Shown: positions 11,876-22,709 of the stretch, in pieces
How the letters are laid out: every line of letters begins with the position of its first letter
How positions within the stretch are numbered: the stretch's first letter is position 1
From: Phyllostachys edulis
Taxonomy: Eukaryota > Streptophyta > Magnoliopsida > Poales > Poaceae
Assembly (NCBI GenBank): GCA_036346405.1
Contig: CM070546.1
Coordinates: forward strand, 99,144,826 to 99,208,825
Direction of reading: 5' to 3'
DNA: 64,000 nt
The notes under the pieces: model-generated
The model's input: the letters and a program-made list of their open reading frames with translations, nothing else
Databases searched by the model: none
Told to the model about the DNA's origin: nothing
Program-made: the position numbers and the translations under genes

Positions 11876-12329
11876 ACCGAAATGCTCCCTCGTCAGCTTT
11901 TCAGACAGACTAAACCATACTCTACCGCGCAAGCTACTCACATGGAAATAACCAGACTGTGCCGCCAGCATTTTCAGATCGACATGATAACACTCTACCT
12001 CCCAACTTTTCAGACCGAAAAGACCAGGCTCTGCCGCACAAACTTTTCAGATGGACATGACAACACTCTGTCACGCCAACTTTTCAGACCGAAAAGACAA
12101 CAAACTTGGACTCAAACTGGTCAGACATAAATGACCACACTGTCTCACGCATTCCTTTTCAAACGGAAGTAACAACGCACTGTACCTTTTCAGAATTGAA
12201 CACACTCCACGCATCGGTTTCTTGAGTGTTCTCCCTATGCCATGAGCATTACACCATATCCGCTTATAAAAGAGGTGGAAGAGATTTGGGGGAGAACACT
12301 ACACAACCACACCCAACACTTCACCAAAG

Positions 12330-12944
12330 CTTGGTTCACACAATTGAGAGGAAGGAGATGTGGGACTCGTCGACGAACTTCTACGCGAAGATGTTGCGGA
12401 AGCGCAAGTGGCTTGCCGGGAGGGCTAAACCCTACTCGGATAATTATATGAAGGATGTGCCAGTACAATCGGAGTTCCCACGCCTGCAATGTGTGTGCGA
12501 ACTACCGGCTAAGGTCATATAATCCACACACCTGACGACGGCCGCTCGAGTGTACTACATGTGCGGCCACCACTTCGTAAGCGTATCTTGCACACATAAA
12601 TATTTTTCACATATTCCATTCCATCCCACAAATCCTTACATCCACGCATAATGGTAGCCGGAGATGCAATGCAACTTCTTCCAATGGATCGACAGACCAG
12701 ATATGTACGATACGACGTTCATCCAGCAAAAGTACATGTTGAACTATACGATGCGAGCCGAGGCCTTCAAGCGCTGGACACCTTATGTACCCGACCCAAC
12801 TGAAAAGGCAACGGACGAGCTCAAAAAAGCAGATGAGTACGATGGGGCCAAGCGGGCGGCGGACAAGGGGAAAACTCCTGCAATTGAGATCGTCAGTCAT
12901 ACTAATGCTCCTCGTCGCGTGGCGTACTCCGGATCGAAGAGGTA
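12330..12944 (+). pseudogene. GRF-type zinc-finger-like protein fragment (transposon-associated)
   Basis: Exon A (about 12330-12574) encodes WDSSTNFYAKMLRKRKWLAG, then CVCELPAKVI, one in-frame TAA (12520-12522), and YYMCGHHF. A short intron with gtaagc donor and ggtag acceptor (about 12575-12656) joins it to exon B (12657-12944), which reads PEMQCNFFQWIDRPDMYD and ends SGSKR. Cysteines in CVC, MCG and CNFFQW follow the spacing of a GRF zinc finger (C-x-C ... C ... C-x-F-x-W). Such proteins are common in rice repetitive elements. The in-frame stop marks it as decayed or mispredicted. The function is unknown. Confidence 0.45.
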
Positions 12945-13690
12945 AATTATGTTCAATATACATCATAATTATTAATTTGGCCCGATGTTGTGTTATCCTA
13001 ACATCATTCAAGCATCCAGTCTGTATCGTAGAACATGACTGACTTCGAGACTAACCACCGTGGGCAGCAATGAGGCAAGGGGAAGAGAGCGATGGGCCGC
13101 CAAACTAATGATCTTTGTTGCAATCGTCTTTATTTTCATTCCAAAAAGGCGCATATATATCTTAGGTGTATTTCGGTTTGTTGACTCGTGCATGATGTCA
13201 TTCCTTATGCACGTAACCAAACCTTGCGCCATGTAATTTACAACTGCATTATAAAGTCTATTTCAATTCGCAACTGCGTTGTAAAACCGACTTCAAATCT
13301 CGTTCTCTTGTTGCATTCAATTCTTGCCGTAGCAAGGCCACAACATAAAAATAAAAGTCCAAAAGACATGTTCTGAAAAAAGTAGGCATTAAATGGTCTA
13401 CAACCCCTAAGTGATGACGAGTACCACTTATCATTGCAATAGGATGGGATGTGCCTGCCTATTCATCCATCTCTTCATTCAAATTAAAAACATTGCAGGT
13501 TCGAAAAAAGATCTACTGCATAGGATTCTGCATCCGGTTAACACCGTTCAATTCTTACTATCTCAAATCAGGTTTAAAATTTTTGGACCAGATGCCTGTG
13601 CAAAATCAAATGCTAAGAATGATGTACATGACCATGTAAAATAGTGAACTTGTGCATTAAAATTTCATCTTTCCTACTAAATGGTCAACA
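12945..13690. other. Spacer, no gene seen
   Basis: This is AT-rich sequence with scattered short open frames but no recognisable protein, paired repeat or splice-site array. Confidence 0.4.
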
Positions 13691-14035
13691 TATCTTTTTC
13701 AACAATCGTAAGATTTATTTATCCGGGAACCCCTTCAAAAAATAGGCACCACTGTCACGCCACGAGAGTTGGTGTGACAAGGCAGACTCATCACGCCAAG
13801 AGTGCGGGCATGACAATGACCAAGCATGCCCTCTACGTTGACATGGTGTGTGGACAAGGGCTTGCGTGACAGATTTGACCACGCTGAGGACAGTGACGTG
13901 ATAGAATGGTTTAGCTACGCCGCGCGTTATGGCGTGACCAAAGGGGTCAGAAATGAAAATAAAGTTAACGAGGGGTTAACTTTAAAGTATATTAAAAAAT
14001 AATTAAATAATAATAATAATAATTTGTTCTTGCAT
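13691..14035. mobile_element. Decayed element with TCACGCCA/TGGCGTGA arms
   Basis: Between about 13740 and 13940 there are five or more tcacgcca or tggcgtga type words in both orientations. They are followed by ggcgtgaccaaaggggt and an AT-rich arm, as in the better preserved element at 26069-26459. A mirrored left arm is weak and no TSD is seen. Confidence 0.4.
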
Positions 14036-14744
14036 TTGACACATCTCTTCGTGGTGTCGTAACACGTAGCGTGAGCACCACCTAAAATGAAAGTGAAATA
14101 ACAAGAATAAAATGTCTCTTCCTCATTGACAATCGCCAATTCACAGGACCGTGACAATCGTGCAACATTTGATTGCTCAAAAATGATATGAACTATACAT
14201 GGTTGACTTCACTCTCCATGGTTGAGAGCTTCGCCATTGCTTCGTAGAAAGAAAAACAAAGGCAAAGGAATATGTTGCCTTTACATCATTTGTAAAAAAC
14301 ATATATATTTCCCGGCTACGAAGACACACTAGCACTCTGCTAAAAAGTAAACAAAAGAAAGCCATAAGGTCTTATTTGAAACGTAAGAATTTTCCCAACC
14401 CTGGCAAAAATTAAGGTTCTGTTTGGAACTTTGTTTCCCCCCTATTTATGCAGAAATTAAACTGTTTCGGTGAAGTTTTGCGTATTTCTTGCAAAATTCC
14501 TCTGTTGTAAATAGAAACTATACCCTATGCAAGTATGTATGCAATTTTCGGCCGAAATGACGCTAATTCGCCCCGCATTTGCAAGAATGACCGTCTTCGC
14601 ACGAAAATTGCAAAAATGGCGTCCTACCGCATGGCTATCGTGCGACAGGGCATCCGGAGGTGACACCTGGCCCCCACCACACGGTCACCATGTGGTGGAG
14701 GCACTGTAGCAGCCCCTGCTGCATGGCCGACATGCTGCGACACT

Positions 14745-15115
14745 ATAGTATTTTTTTTTCTTTTTCTTTTATAAAAATCATTTAAGTATAATTTTTGTAG
14801 AAATGTTTAAATGTAGAAAATGAGCACCAAAAATTCTGATTTTTTTGTGGATCCTCTTGACATAGTGTACTTGCTTGCGTAATTTTTCAATTTTTTCCAT
14901 TTTGAATTGTTCTAAAAAATTCAATTAAATATATTGTTTGTAGGAATTTTTTAGAACAATTTATGATGGATAATTTTTTGAAAAAATTACACAAGCAATT
15001 ACACTATGTCAGGAGGCTCCACAAAATAATTCATAATTTTTGGAGCTCATTTTATATATTTAAAAAATCCTACAAAATTATACTTAAAAGTTTTTTAAAA
15101 AGGGAAAAAAATACT
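14745..15115. repeat. Central fold-back module
   Basis: Two arms of about 170 bp are inverted copies. The left contains aaaatgagcaccaaaaattc, tttgtggatcctcttgac and atagtgtacttgcttg. The right, reversed, contains the corresponding words. Related modules occur at 43150-43760, 50640-50790 and 55690-55840. Confidence 0.7.
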
Positions 15116-15130
15116 ACAATGTCACACATG

Positions 15131-16242
15131 TAGGGGTGAAAACGGATCGGATAGTTTCTAATCGATCCAGACGGAAATGAATTCGGATTATCTCGGATCG
15201 GATTTTTCTCGGATAATTTTCGGATCGGAAACGAATTTGGATTTTTTTTGTCGGAAACGGAAACGAATACGGTAGGCATGCTATTCAGCGGCTACGGATA
15301 CGGATACGAATACAGATTACCCGGATAAAATGAAGTCTGGATATCCGGATTTCAGCCGAAAAGAGGATTTTGGCCCAAAAGAGAAAATGAGATTTTAATT
15401 GATTTTCGAATTTCAGAAAATGCAACAAATCAAATAGCCTTTTAGAAAATAGCAAATAGAGTTAAAAAATTCTAGAAAAAATCACAGAAATTCCTTGAAT
15501 TATTTTGAACTTAATAAAATTAATTCTAAGTTAAAGTTGATTTTTTATTTTTGCACATAAATTAGTTTAAATTTCTAAAAAATAGGAAAAACCTTTTAAA
15601 ATCCGAAAAATTCAAGAAATTAATGAAAAATTCCTTTTTCACTTTAAATCCAATGAAATCCCAGAAAACTCAATAAATTTTTTTTGACATTAAAACTAGG
15701 AAATTAAATAATTAACTTTATTTGATTATTTTTCTTTTTAACCAAGAAAACTCTTTTAAATATCGTAAAATCCAATAAAATAATAAATTTATTAATTTTA
15801 TTTTTGGTAACATACTTTGGGATGTTACAGTCATTTACTTATAGATTAACCATCCAACCTGATCAATGTTAATGTGAACTAAGTTTTATGTATGTGATGA
15901 ACGAAGTGCGAATGTGTGATGACTTGTGACTTTGTGAGTTATGACTTATGAGTTAAATATGGTAAACTAAGTGTTATGTTTGTGATGAACTAGTTAATGC
16001 AGCTTGCTAGTGCCAATATTATATGTGGTTACTGAAAATATGATTCATGAATGTTTGCATCAAATAAACTAGTTATATGTTTTCGTTAATTTTTGGCATA
16101 CAATTTAAGGGGTTTTCATGTTCCGAAAAATATCCGCGATCGTATTTGTTTCAATTCGTATTCGTATCTGGATCCGGGAAAAATATGAAAACAAATATGG
16201 CAGAACCATTATTCGTCTGTATCCGATCCGTTTTCACCCCTA
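15131..16242. mobile_element. hAT-superfamily non-autonomous element
   Basis: The element is 1,112 bp long and has perfect 20-bp TIRs beginning taggggtgaaaacggatcgg. It is flanked by the 8-bp direct repeat cacacatg (15123-15130 and 16243-16250). An 8-bp TSD with TIRs of this size is diagnostic of hAT elements. The subterminal regions are rich in cggatacg and ggatcggat words. No transposase is present, and the interior is AT-rich filler. Confidence 0.92.
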
Positions 16243-16798
16243 CACACATGGTGATCGTCGAGGTCGCCATTGCCATTTCTACCCACACAGACATTGTCCG
16301 TCGGCGCAACCCTCATCGCGACGCGGTGGCCGTGACGAAGCGAGTGTCACCTTCGGACGTCTACCGCTACAGTGGGCGTCATTTTTGCAATTTCTGTACG
16401 AAAGATGATCATTCTTGTAAATACGAGGCGAATTAGCGCTATTTGGGTCAAAAATTCTAGATTTCCACAGAAAGGTGTAAAAAAAACATATGTAAATTTC
16501 CACGAGAAAGAATCAAACAAGCTGGCAGAAATAAACAAACACACCGGGGGCAGTTACGTCACACCACAATCGGCATTAGGTTCCGTTCCGTTCCGAGGGG
16601 TACATCCGTCATTTCTTACCCGGCCCGCAAGCGGACACCCGAAAAATTTCAAAATCCGAGCCCCCAACGGGCCGTTTTCGAAGCCGACGCAGGCGTCCGT
16701 CCGATGGGGGCGATCCGACGGCCCGGGGCGGCCGTCGGGCGGCGTTGGAGGGAACGCGGCTTGGTCGTCCGATGCGGTGCCCTAGCCCCCGCGCCCAC

Positions 16799-16805
16799 TA
16801 TAAAA
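16799..16805 (+). promoter_or_regulatory. TATA box of the beta-tubulin gene
   Basis: The word tataaaa lies in a GC-rich promoter. A start site about 30 bp downstream would be near 16830, just ahead of the CT-repeat leader. Confidence 0.8.
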
Positions 16806-16852
16806 GCCGCCCCCTTTCTTGGGCGCAATCTCGCGTTTCATTTGCACCCCCG

Positions 16853-16880
16853 CTCTCTCTCTCTCTCTCTCTCTCTCTCT
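16853..16880 (+). repeat. (CT)14 microsatellite in the tubulin 5' leader
   Basis: This is a pure CT run between the TATA box and the leader-intron donor. Pyrimidine-rich leaders are common in strongly expressed grass genes. Confidence 0.9.
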
Positions 16881-16905
16881 GGACGGCCCGCTCCCTTCTG
16901 TTGAG

Positions 16906-17569
16906 GTAATGCTGCGAAATTTCTGCCCCGTTTTTGGTTGCTTGCGCCCTATTTTCGGTGGGTTTTCGGGTTTGCTTGGTGTTTCCCCGGTGGGTTTGGT
17001 TTGGGGATTTTTCCGGTTCGTTTGTTTGTTCTATTTTACGGTGATGGTGTGGTTTTTAAGAGGATTTCTGGCACGAGTGACTGCTGGCGCGGTTGTTTTT
17101 TTCGTTAGATCTGGGGATCTCTCCAAATTTTGTTTTCGCATCATATTTTTAGCTGTTTTGGGCTCCATATTGGGGAATTTTAACTTTTTTGGGCGGTTAT
17201 TTTGGGATTCGGGCTTGGATTTGTTCAGTGCAAGTGACATTAGGGGAAGATATTCAGGTGTTCTTCAGATTCCCCCTCCCGACGAGCTTTGAGGTGCTTC
17301 CAATTCGATACTTTTTCATGTGTGTGGTCGGATTTGTTGGAATCGAGATTATTTTGGGGTTTTGCGCACTATAATTTTTTTTTGCGTTTCCTTCAAGTTT
17401 TGGGCTCGGATCTGTTTAATTTCTTAAATTTCGTATGGTCTCACTGCCTTGTGCTCGCCCTAGTGAAATTCTTCGCAGATCTGGTTCTCCACTTCCATTT
17501 CGAAGCAACCCATCCATCGTTTTCTCGCACCTAACCACGCAGTCCTTGCTGCTCCCCTCCCACCTGCAG
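16906..17569 (+). other. Leader intron in the beta-tubulin 5' UTR
   Basis: The donor is gttgag|gtaatg and the acceptor ccacctgcag|gtacc, 664 bp, T-rich and without coding capacity. The second leader exon (17570-17595) runs directly to the ATG. Leader introns are known in several rice beta-tubulin genes and there raise expression (established knowledge). Placement here is by consensus sites only. Confidence 0.75.
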
Positions 17570-17595
17570 GTACCCATTGCGAAGATCCGGCGACC

Positions 17596-20475
17596 ATGAG
17601 GGAGATCCTGCACATCCAGGGCGGGCAGTGCGGCAACCAGATCGGCTCCAAGTTCTGGGAGGTGGTCTGCCTCGAGCACGGCATCGACCCCACCGGCCGC
17701 TACGCTGGCACCTCCGACCTCCAGCTCGAGCGTGTCAACGTCTACTACAATGAGGCCTCCTGCGGCCGCTTCGTGCCCCGCGCCGTGCTCATGGACCTCG
17801 AGCCGGGCACCATGGACAGCGTCCGTACCGGGCCCTACGGCCAGATCTTCCGCCCCGACAACTTCGTGTTTGGCCAGTCCGGCGCCGGCAACAACTGGGC
17901 CAAGGGGCACTACACCGAGGGCGCTGAGCTCATCGACTCGGTGCTGGACGTCGTGAGGAAGGAGGCCGAGAACTGCGACTGCCTCCAAGGTCGATTTCTT
18001 TCTCCTTTGTGGACTGCTACTTGTTAGTTATGTGTGTGTGATTGCTATGACTTTTGTTAGATCTGATCTGGTGACAATACTTTTAGATTTGGTGTCGTCT
18101 GCTGTTTTTTTTATAATATTTGGATCATATGACAATTTAGACTTTTAAGTACGCTATCTTTCTAATTCCAGTAGAAGCTTTTTGTTAGCTAGTGTTTGTG
18201 TCGGCAACGGTATCTGATAATCTTTAATATTCTATAATGTTGATTCCCGAATGATCATCGGGCCCTTATTAAACTTCCCTTGTATTTTTGACCATGATAC
18301 TTTATATACTCGCCCGTCCCGTTTGCATGAACAGGTTTTCACTGTTGCCTCGTTATTCTGCATCTAGTGAAATAGAGATGCACACTTGCATAGCATGGAC
18401 ATTGTTAATGCTCGTAAAGTGCCATTACATGAGCTTATACTTTCAGTGCATACCATGATTAATCCTGATTATTTTACGATATAATTATGTTGGTTTGACT
18501 GGTGTAGTGGGTATATGCATTACTTTTATAGATAAGTCTGTTAAAAAGGAATAAATCTGGGATTGTGTGACTGGGGTCAGTTAAATAGATCTATGAGATT
18601 CTTTTGTGATAATTGAAAGCTTGAAAATGTACTTCTTTGCTTCAATTTTTATGCGGATAGTTGCCTTTCCATGGTATTTTTTAGTACAATCCTGGGGCTG
18701 CCTAGTGTAATTATGATAGCTTCTAAAGTGTGTTTGCTACACCTTATGAATTTTTGTGACTTGTTGCTGTAATCAGGTTTCCAAGTTTGCCATTCCCTTG
18801 GAGGAGGCACTGGATCTGGAATGGGCACACTCCTGATCTCCAAGATCAGGGAGGAGTACCCTGATCGGATGATGCTCACATTTTCTGTCTTCCCTTCGCC
18901 AAAGGTCTCAGACACAGTTGTTGAGCCCTACAATGCAACACTCTCTGTCCATCAGTTGGTGGAGAATGCTGATGAGTGCATGGTTCTTGACAATGAGGCT
19001 CTTTACGACATCTGCTTCCGTACCCTTAAGCTGACCACTCCTAGCTGTGAGTTGATTCATACCCTGATGTTTAATTAACCTGCTTTATAACTATGCTACT
19101 GGATCATTACCTTGTCATGAACAAGTAGCCCTATGCCTTGAATTTTTGCCTGAATGTTTGCATCTGGTAGCAAAGTTTCAATGTTATAAGCTTGCTTTGG
19201 TAGATCCATGGATATTGTGGAGGTCGCTATGCCTTGTTTGCGGCTCAACATGGTCCTCAAGGACAATGTAATTTAAGTTGGCTTCGTACCACATTTAATC
19301 CATATGATCTGAACTTGTCCTATTCATCCACCAGGCAAATAATTAGTTTGGCTTCGTACTACATTTAATCAATATCATCTGAACTTGTCCTATTCACCAC
19401 TACCGGGCAAATAATTAGTTCTCATTAGGTTGTCCTTGTTGGTTAGCTGGTTTTGTCTATTGCACCCATCGCACAGATCAAGCATTCGTATTTCACACAT
19501 TATTGCAACATAATTTTGATACTAGTTGGCATGACTGTATCACACTTAAGAAAATAGGACATTAGCTTGTCTCACAAGTTTTATTGAATGTCATTCTAAG
19601 CATTCTGTTTTCCAACTGCATGGAATCTTAGTTAATTCATGCTGTTACAACAGATCTATCATCTATAGTAAAACCTTTACACTTGTTTGGACTCTGGCTT
19701 TCTTTGTTTTGTGCTTATGAAGTAACTGTTGAATACATGCTGGTCAAATGTGATGTTGAAATTCCCTTTTTGCTGACTTAAAACTTGTTTGTTTACAGTT
19801 GGAGACCTGAACCACTTGATCAGTGCAACCATGAGTGGTGTCACATGCTGCCTTCGCTTCCCAGGCCAGCTGAACTCTGACCTGCGCAAGCTTGCAGTCA
19901 ACCTGATCCCCTTCCCTCGCCTTCACTTCTTCATGGTTGGCTTCGCGCCACTCACCTCGCGTGGCTCACAGCAGTACCGCGCCCTCACCGTCCCTGAGCT
20001 CACCCAGCAGATGTGGGATTCCAAGAACATGATGTGTGCCGCTGACCCGCGCCACGGCCGTTACCTGACAGCCTCTGCCATGTTCCGTGGCAAGATGAGC
20101 ACCAAGGAGGTCGACGAACAAATGATCAACGTGCAGAACAAGAACTCTTCCTACTTTGTGGAGTGGATCCCGAACAACGTCAAGTCCAGCGTCTGCGACA
20201 TACCCCCGTGCGGCCTCTCCATGGCCTCCACCTTCATCGGCAACTCGACCTCCATCCAGGAGATGTTCCGCCGCGTGAGCGAGCAGTTCACGGCCATGTT
20301 CAGGAGGAAGGCCTTCTTGCACTGGTACACGGGCGAGGGCATGGACGAGATGGAGTTCACCGAGGCTGAGAGCAACATGAACGACCTGGTCTCCGAGTAC
20401 CAGCAGTACCAGGACGCGACCGCCGACGAGGAGGGCGACTACGAGGACGAGGAGGAGGCGGTCCAGGACGAGTAA
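17596..20475 (+). CDS. TUBB: Beta-tubulin, three coding exons, intact
   Basis: The subunit forms alpha/beta heterodimers that polymerise into microtubules in the cytoplasm, and it hydrolyses GTP at the exchangeable site. Exons are 17596-17989, 18777-19046 and 19799-20475, with GT-AG introns and phases 1 and 1, giving 446 residues, the normal length. The N-terminus is MREI, the tetrapeptide used for co-translational autoregulation of tubulin mRNA. The GTP signature GGGTGSG is at residues 140-146, followed by [18 protein letters not shown]. The acidic tail ends [11 protein letters not shown]. Intron positions match plant beta-tubulins. The first exon is strongly GC-rich, as in many grass genes. 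The start is fixed by conservation. Which isotype this is cannot be decided here. The 3' UTR probably runs to about 20740. Confidence 0.98.
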
Positions 20476-21068
20476 GCGCTTGGAGCCGGTTGCCTGTTTG
20501 TACTACCTCTGAATCTACCGTTCTTCTAAGATGGAGCTTGTGTATGTTTGGTTGCTATTATTGTTATCCTCTTTGTTTACTTCCGTGGTAGCCTACCACT
20601 GCTACCACTTAAGCTGCTGTTTCGCCACTAGATGAGGACATGTTCGCTGCTGGTTTGGTATGCTATCGCATATATCGAAAGAGTATCGGATTATTGTATT
20701 GGACTGCTTGTTCTTGTAATATTCTTGCTATCTTGCCGTAGGAAGTCTTGCTCGTGACTCTCGTTCGAACATGGTGCGTGCCACGGGAAATGCAAAAGTT
20801 CTCGTCCGCTTCAAACTTTGCGTTGGGTCATTGCCGCTTGAGTGCTTGGGCACTAGCTCGAAAGGAGGCATTGCTCTGGGCTGACCGGACATTATTTACG
20901 CGGAAAGCGCTTGTAATCCTTCTTCCAAATATGCTTCAGTCTCATCGGTCAATAGGGTGAATACGGATTGAATAGTCGTGGAACTATATTTGTATTTGTA
21001 TTTCATAAACGAATATGATTATAAATTTGAATATGTTTGAATATGAATACGAATCGAATATCATAACG

Positions 21069-21451
21069 TGTCACGGACATGAATCCTTGGCTGATTGGGC
21101 TTCTGGGTTGGATAAGCAATGGACCGGCTCTGGCCCCATAGACTGGGAAAGGGGTATTGGCTGGTTTTGTATCAGTACAAAAGGGGGCAACCGACGAGCA
21201 ATGGAGCATCGAAAAAGAAAGAACTGAAGGCATTGGCCTCATCTCCTCTTCCCCCCTGCTGCTTCCCAATCCCCCATTCTTCTCCATCTCCAACCTAATT
21301 GCTTCTCCTCAATCCCTACCTCTATTCTCCACTAATTAGTATCCCCATACCACTTGATTCTGGAGTGGAGTTGAGACTATTGTATCCTGTGTTTGGAATA
21401 TAGAACTTCCATGTTTGGTGTTCATCAGTTATATCAAATGGGTATGTAAAA
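21069..21451 (+). repeat. 5' LTR
   Basis: The 383-bp terminal repeat is followed three bases later by the tRNA-Met primer-binding site. It is paired with 25317-25702. Confidence 0.9.
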
Positions 21452-21454
21452 ATA

Positions 21455-21467
21455 TGGTATCAGAGTC
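21455..21467 (+). other. Primer-binding site, initiator tRNA-Met type
   Basis: The word tggtatcagagtc lies just inside the 5' LTR, the standard plant retrotransposon primer-binding sequence. Confidence 0.85.
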
Positions 21468-21494
21468 TCGATCCCGATTGTTTCCTGTACTGAG

Positions 21495-22226
21495 ATGACC
21501 ATGAGCGCCGCTGAGGAGGAGCGGTGCAAGGAGCTGTTGGGCAAGCTGAAGGAAGCCATTGACAGGAGGGGGCTCATGCTGGATGAGTTGGGGAAGGTCA
21601 TGAATAAGATGGTCTCATCCCTAGCCATGTCCACCCCTCTGCTGGTCAGCGGCGCCACCAAGTCGACGCCCATCTCCACCGCCACCAACAAGATCTCTGC
21701 CGTGGCAAATGATGCTCCAAGCGCGGATGCCACCCTCATCGACTAGGCGCCCACCAGGTGTTCGACGATGTGCCCCGACCACAGCATCGACATGCCGTTA
21801 TCCGACTGCACTACGGCTGTCGCGCCGACTTCGTCCTCGACCATCGCCACCCTTGAGATCGGCAACACCTTCATCGCCAACACCGTCCTCGTGAAGTCCA
21901 CTGAGTGTTCGAGGGAATGCGAAGAGCAGGCCGTCGATACCGACCATCGCGTCGCGGCCGCCAGCATCGGTACCGTGGCGTCCACCAACTGCTTGATGGA
22001 ATGCCCTCGTCTGGTTGCTGGTGACAGTGGCATCACTAACCTCATCATCGTGGCGTCGGTGACCCGCATCATGGTGCTCGATGTCAGCTACCCCATCACC
22101 AACATCATTCCCGACACCACAGTCGATGTTCTTACAGCTCTGTTGTCACCGGTCGAGGCGGACACCCTTCTCTTCACTAGCCAGAGTGATGAGCTCACTT
22201 TGTCTGCGTCCCCTCTGTTTGCCTGA
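21495..22226 (+). pseudogene. Anonymous retrotransposon ORF with one in-frame stop
   Basis: One frame runs from MTMSAAEEERCKELLGKLKE through a TAG at 21744-21746 to a stop at 22224-22226, about 243 codons. The first 40 residues look helical and charged. The remainder is rich in Thr, Ser and Val. It occupies the usual place of gag but no zinc knuckle or capsid motif is seen. It belongs to the same element as the downstream chimera and is probably its original reading frame. Confidence 0.45.
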
Positions 22227-22329
22227 TGGTTATAAAATGTTTGAGAAAATATCAGACACGAGTAAGGTGGTGTTGTGGCCACCACCGATGAAGTGGGACG
22301 AGAGGCAACTATGGCCGCCGCCTTCGTGA

Positions 22330-22709
22330 GTGGAGATCAAGTGCAATGGAGAGGAATTACGGCTTACACCATGGCCTTCGTTCGTCTGCAATCGAGTTGG
22401 TTTGCAATTGAAGTCGCCTTGGCCACCTCCCGAGCAAGACAGAGCCGTGGGCAACACCGAGCAGTGGCCAACACCTTGGGCATCCCTCAAATGCTACTGG
22501 AGTAGAGCGCCACTGGATTCGGTGAGTAATGACTGTGTTGATGCAATAGCCTATGTGCAAGGAGTAAAGTATTTCAGTCTAAGTCTTGAATATGCAAACT
22601 ATGGAACTGTGGCTGAATTAAATCAAGGAATGGACGTGTATCTACTTGAGAGAAATTCTGTGCACAGTTTCATTGAGAATGATCTACAAAGGTTCTTGTT
22701 CCCTACCTT
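22330..22709 (+). pseudogene. Chimeric ORF: retrotransposon part, unidentified fragment, start of sugar transporter
   Basis: The frame starts with a tryptophan/proline-rich part (LTPWPSF, SPWPPPEQD) of the kind common in rice unclassified retrotransposons. It passes into VKYFSLSLEYANYGTVAELNQ, then into FLFPTLGG, the first membrane segment of the transporter copy. At 22710-22716 a run of seven G shifts the frame, and the transporter continues in another frame. LEYANYGTVAEL is reminiscent of the hinge of a protein kinase (LEYAPGGSL), but this is too short to assert. Confidence 0.45.

Larger units (their letters stand above)
14550..16460. mobile_element. Non-autonomous MULE-like hairpin element
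   Basis: The left arm (about 14550-14640) and right arm (about 16370-16460) are inverted copies. The left has cgctaattcgcc and gcatttgcaagaatga, and the right, reversed, has the same words with few changes, then gaaattgcaaaaatg. Inside lies a second fold-back (14745-15115). The arms resemble the TIR start of the MULE at 50.4 kb (gaatttttg ... tttcgtatttacaa). There is no coding sequence. A hAT element has inserted to the right of the central fold-back. Confidence 0.65.

Noticed and set aside
17416..17988. 190-codon open frame on the minus strand
   Set aside because: It is the antisense of beta-tubulin exon 1; GC-rich codon third positions keep the opposite strand open.
22227..22500. Host gene exon rich in Trp and Pro
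   Set aside because: LTPWPSF and SPWPPP repeats are typical of rice retrotransposon proteins, and the sequence lies inside the LTR element, so a host origin is not supported.
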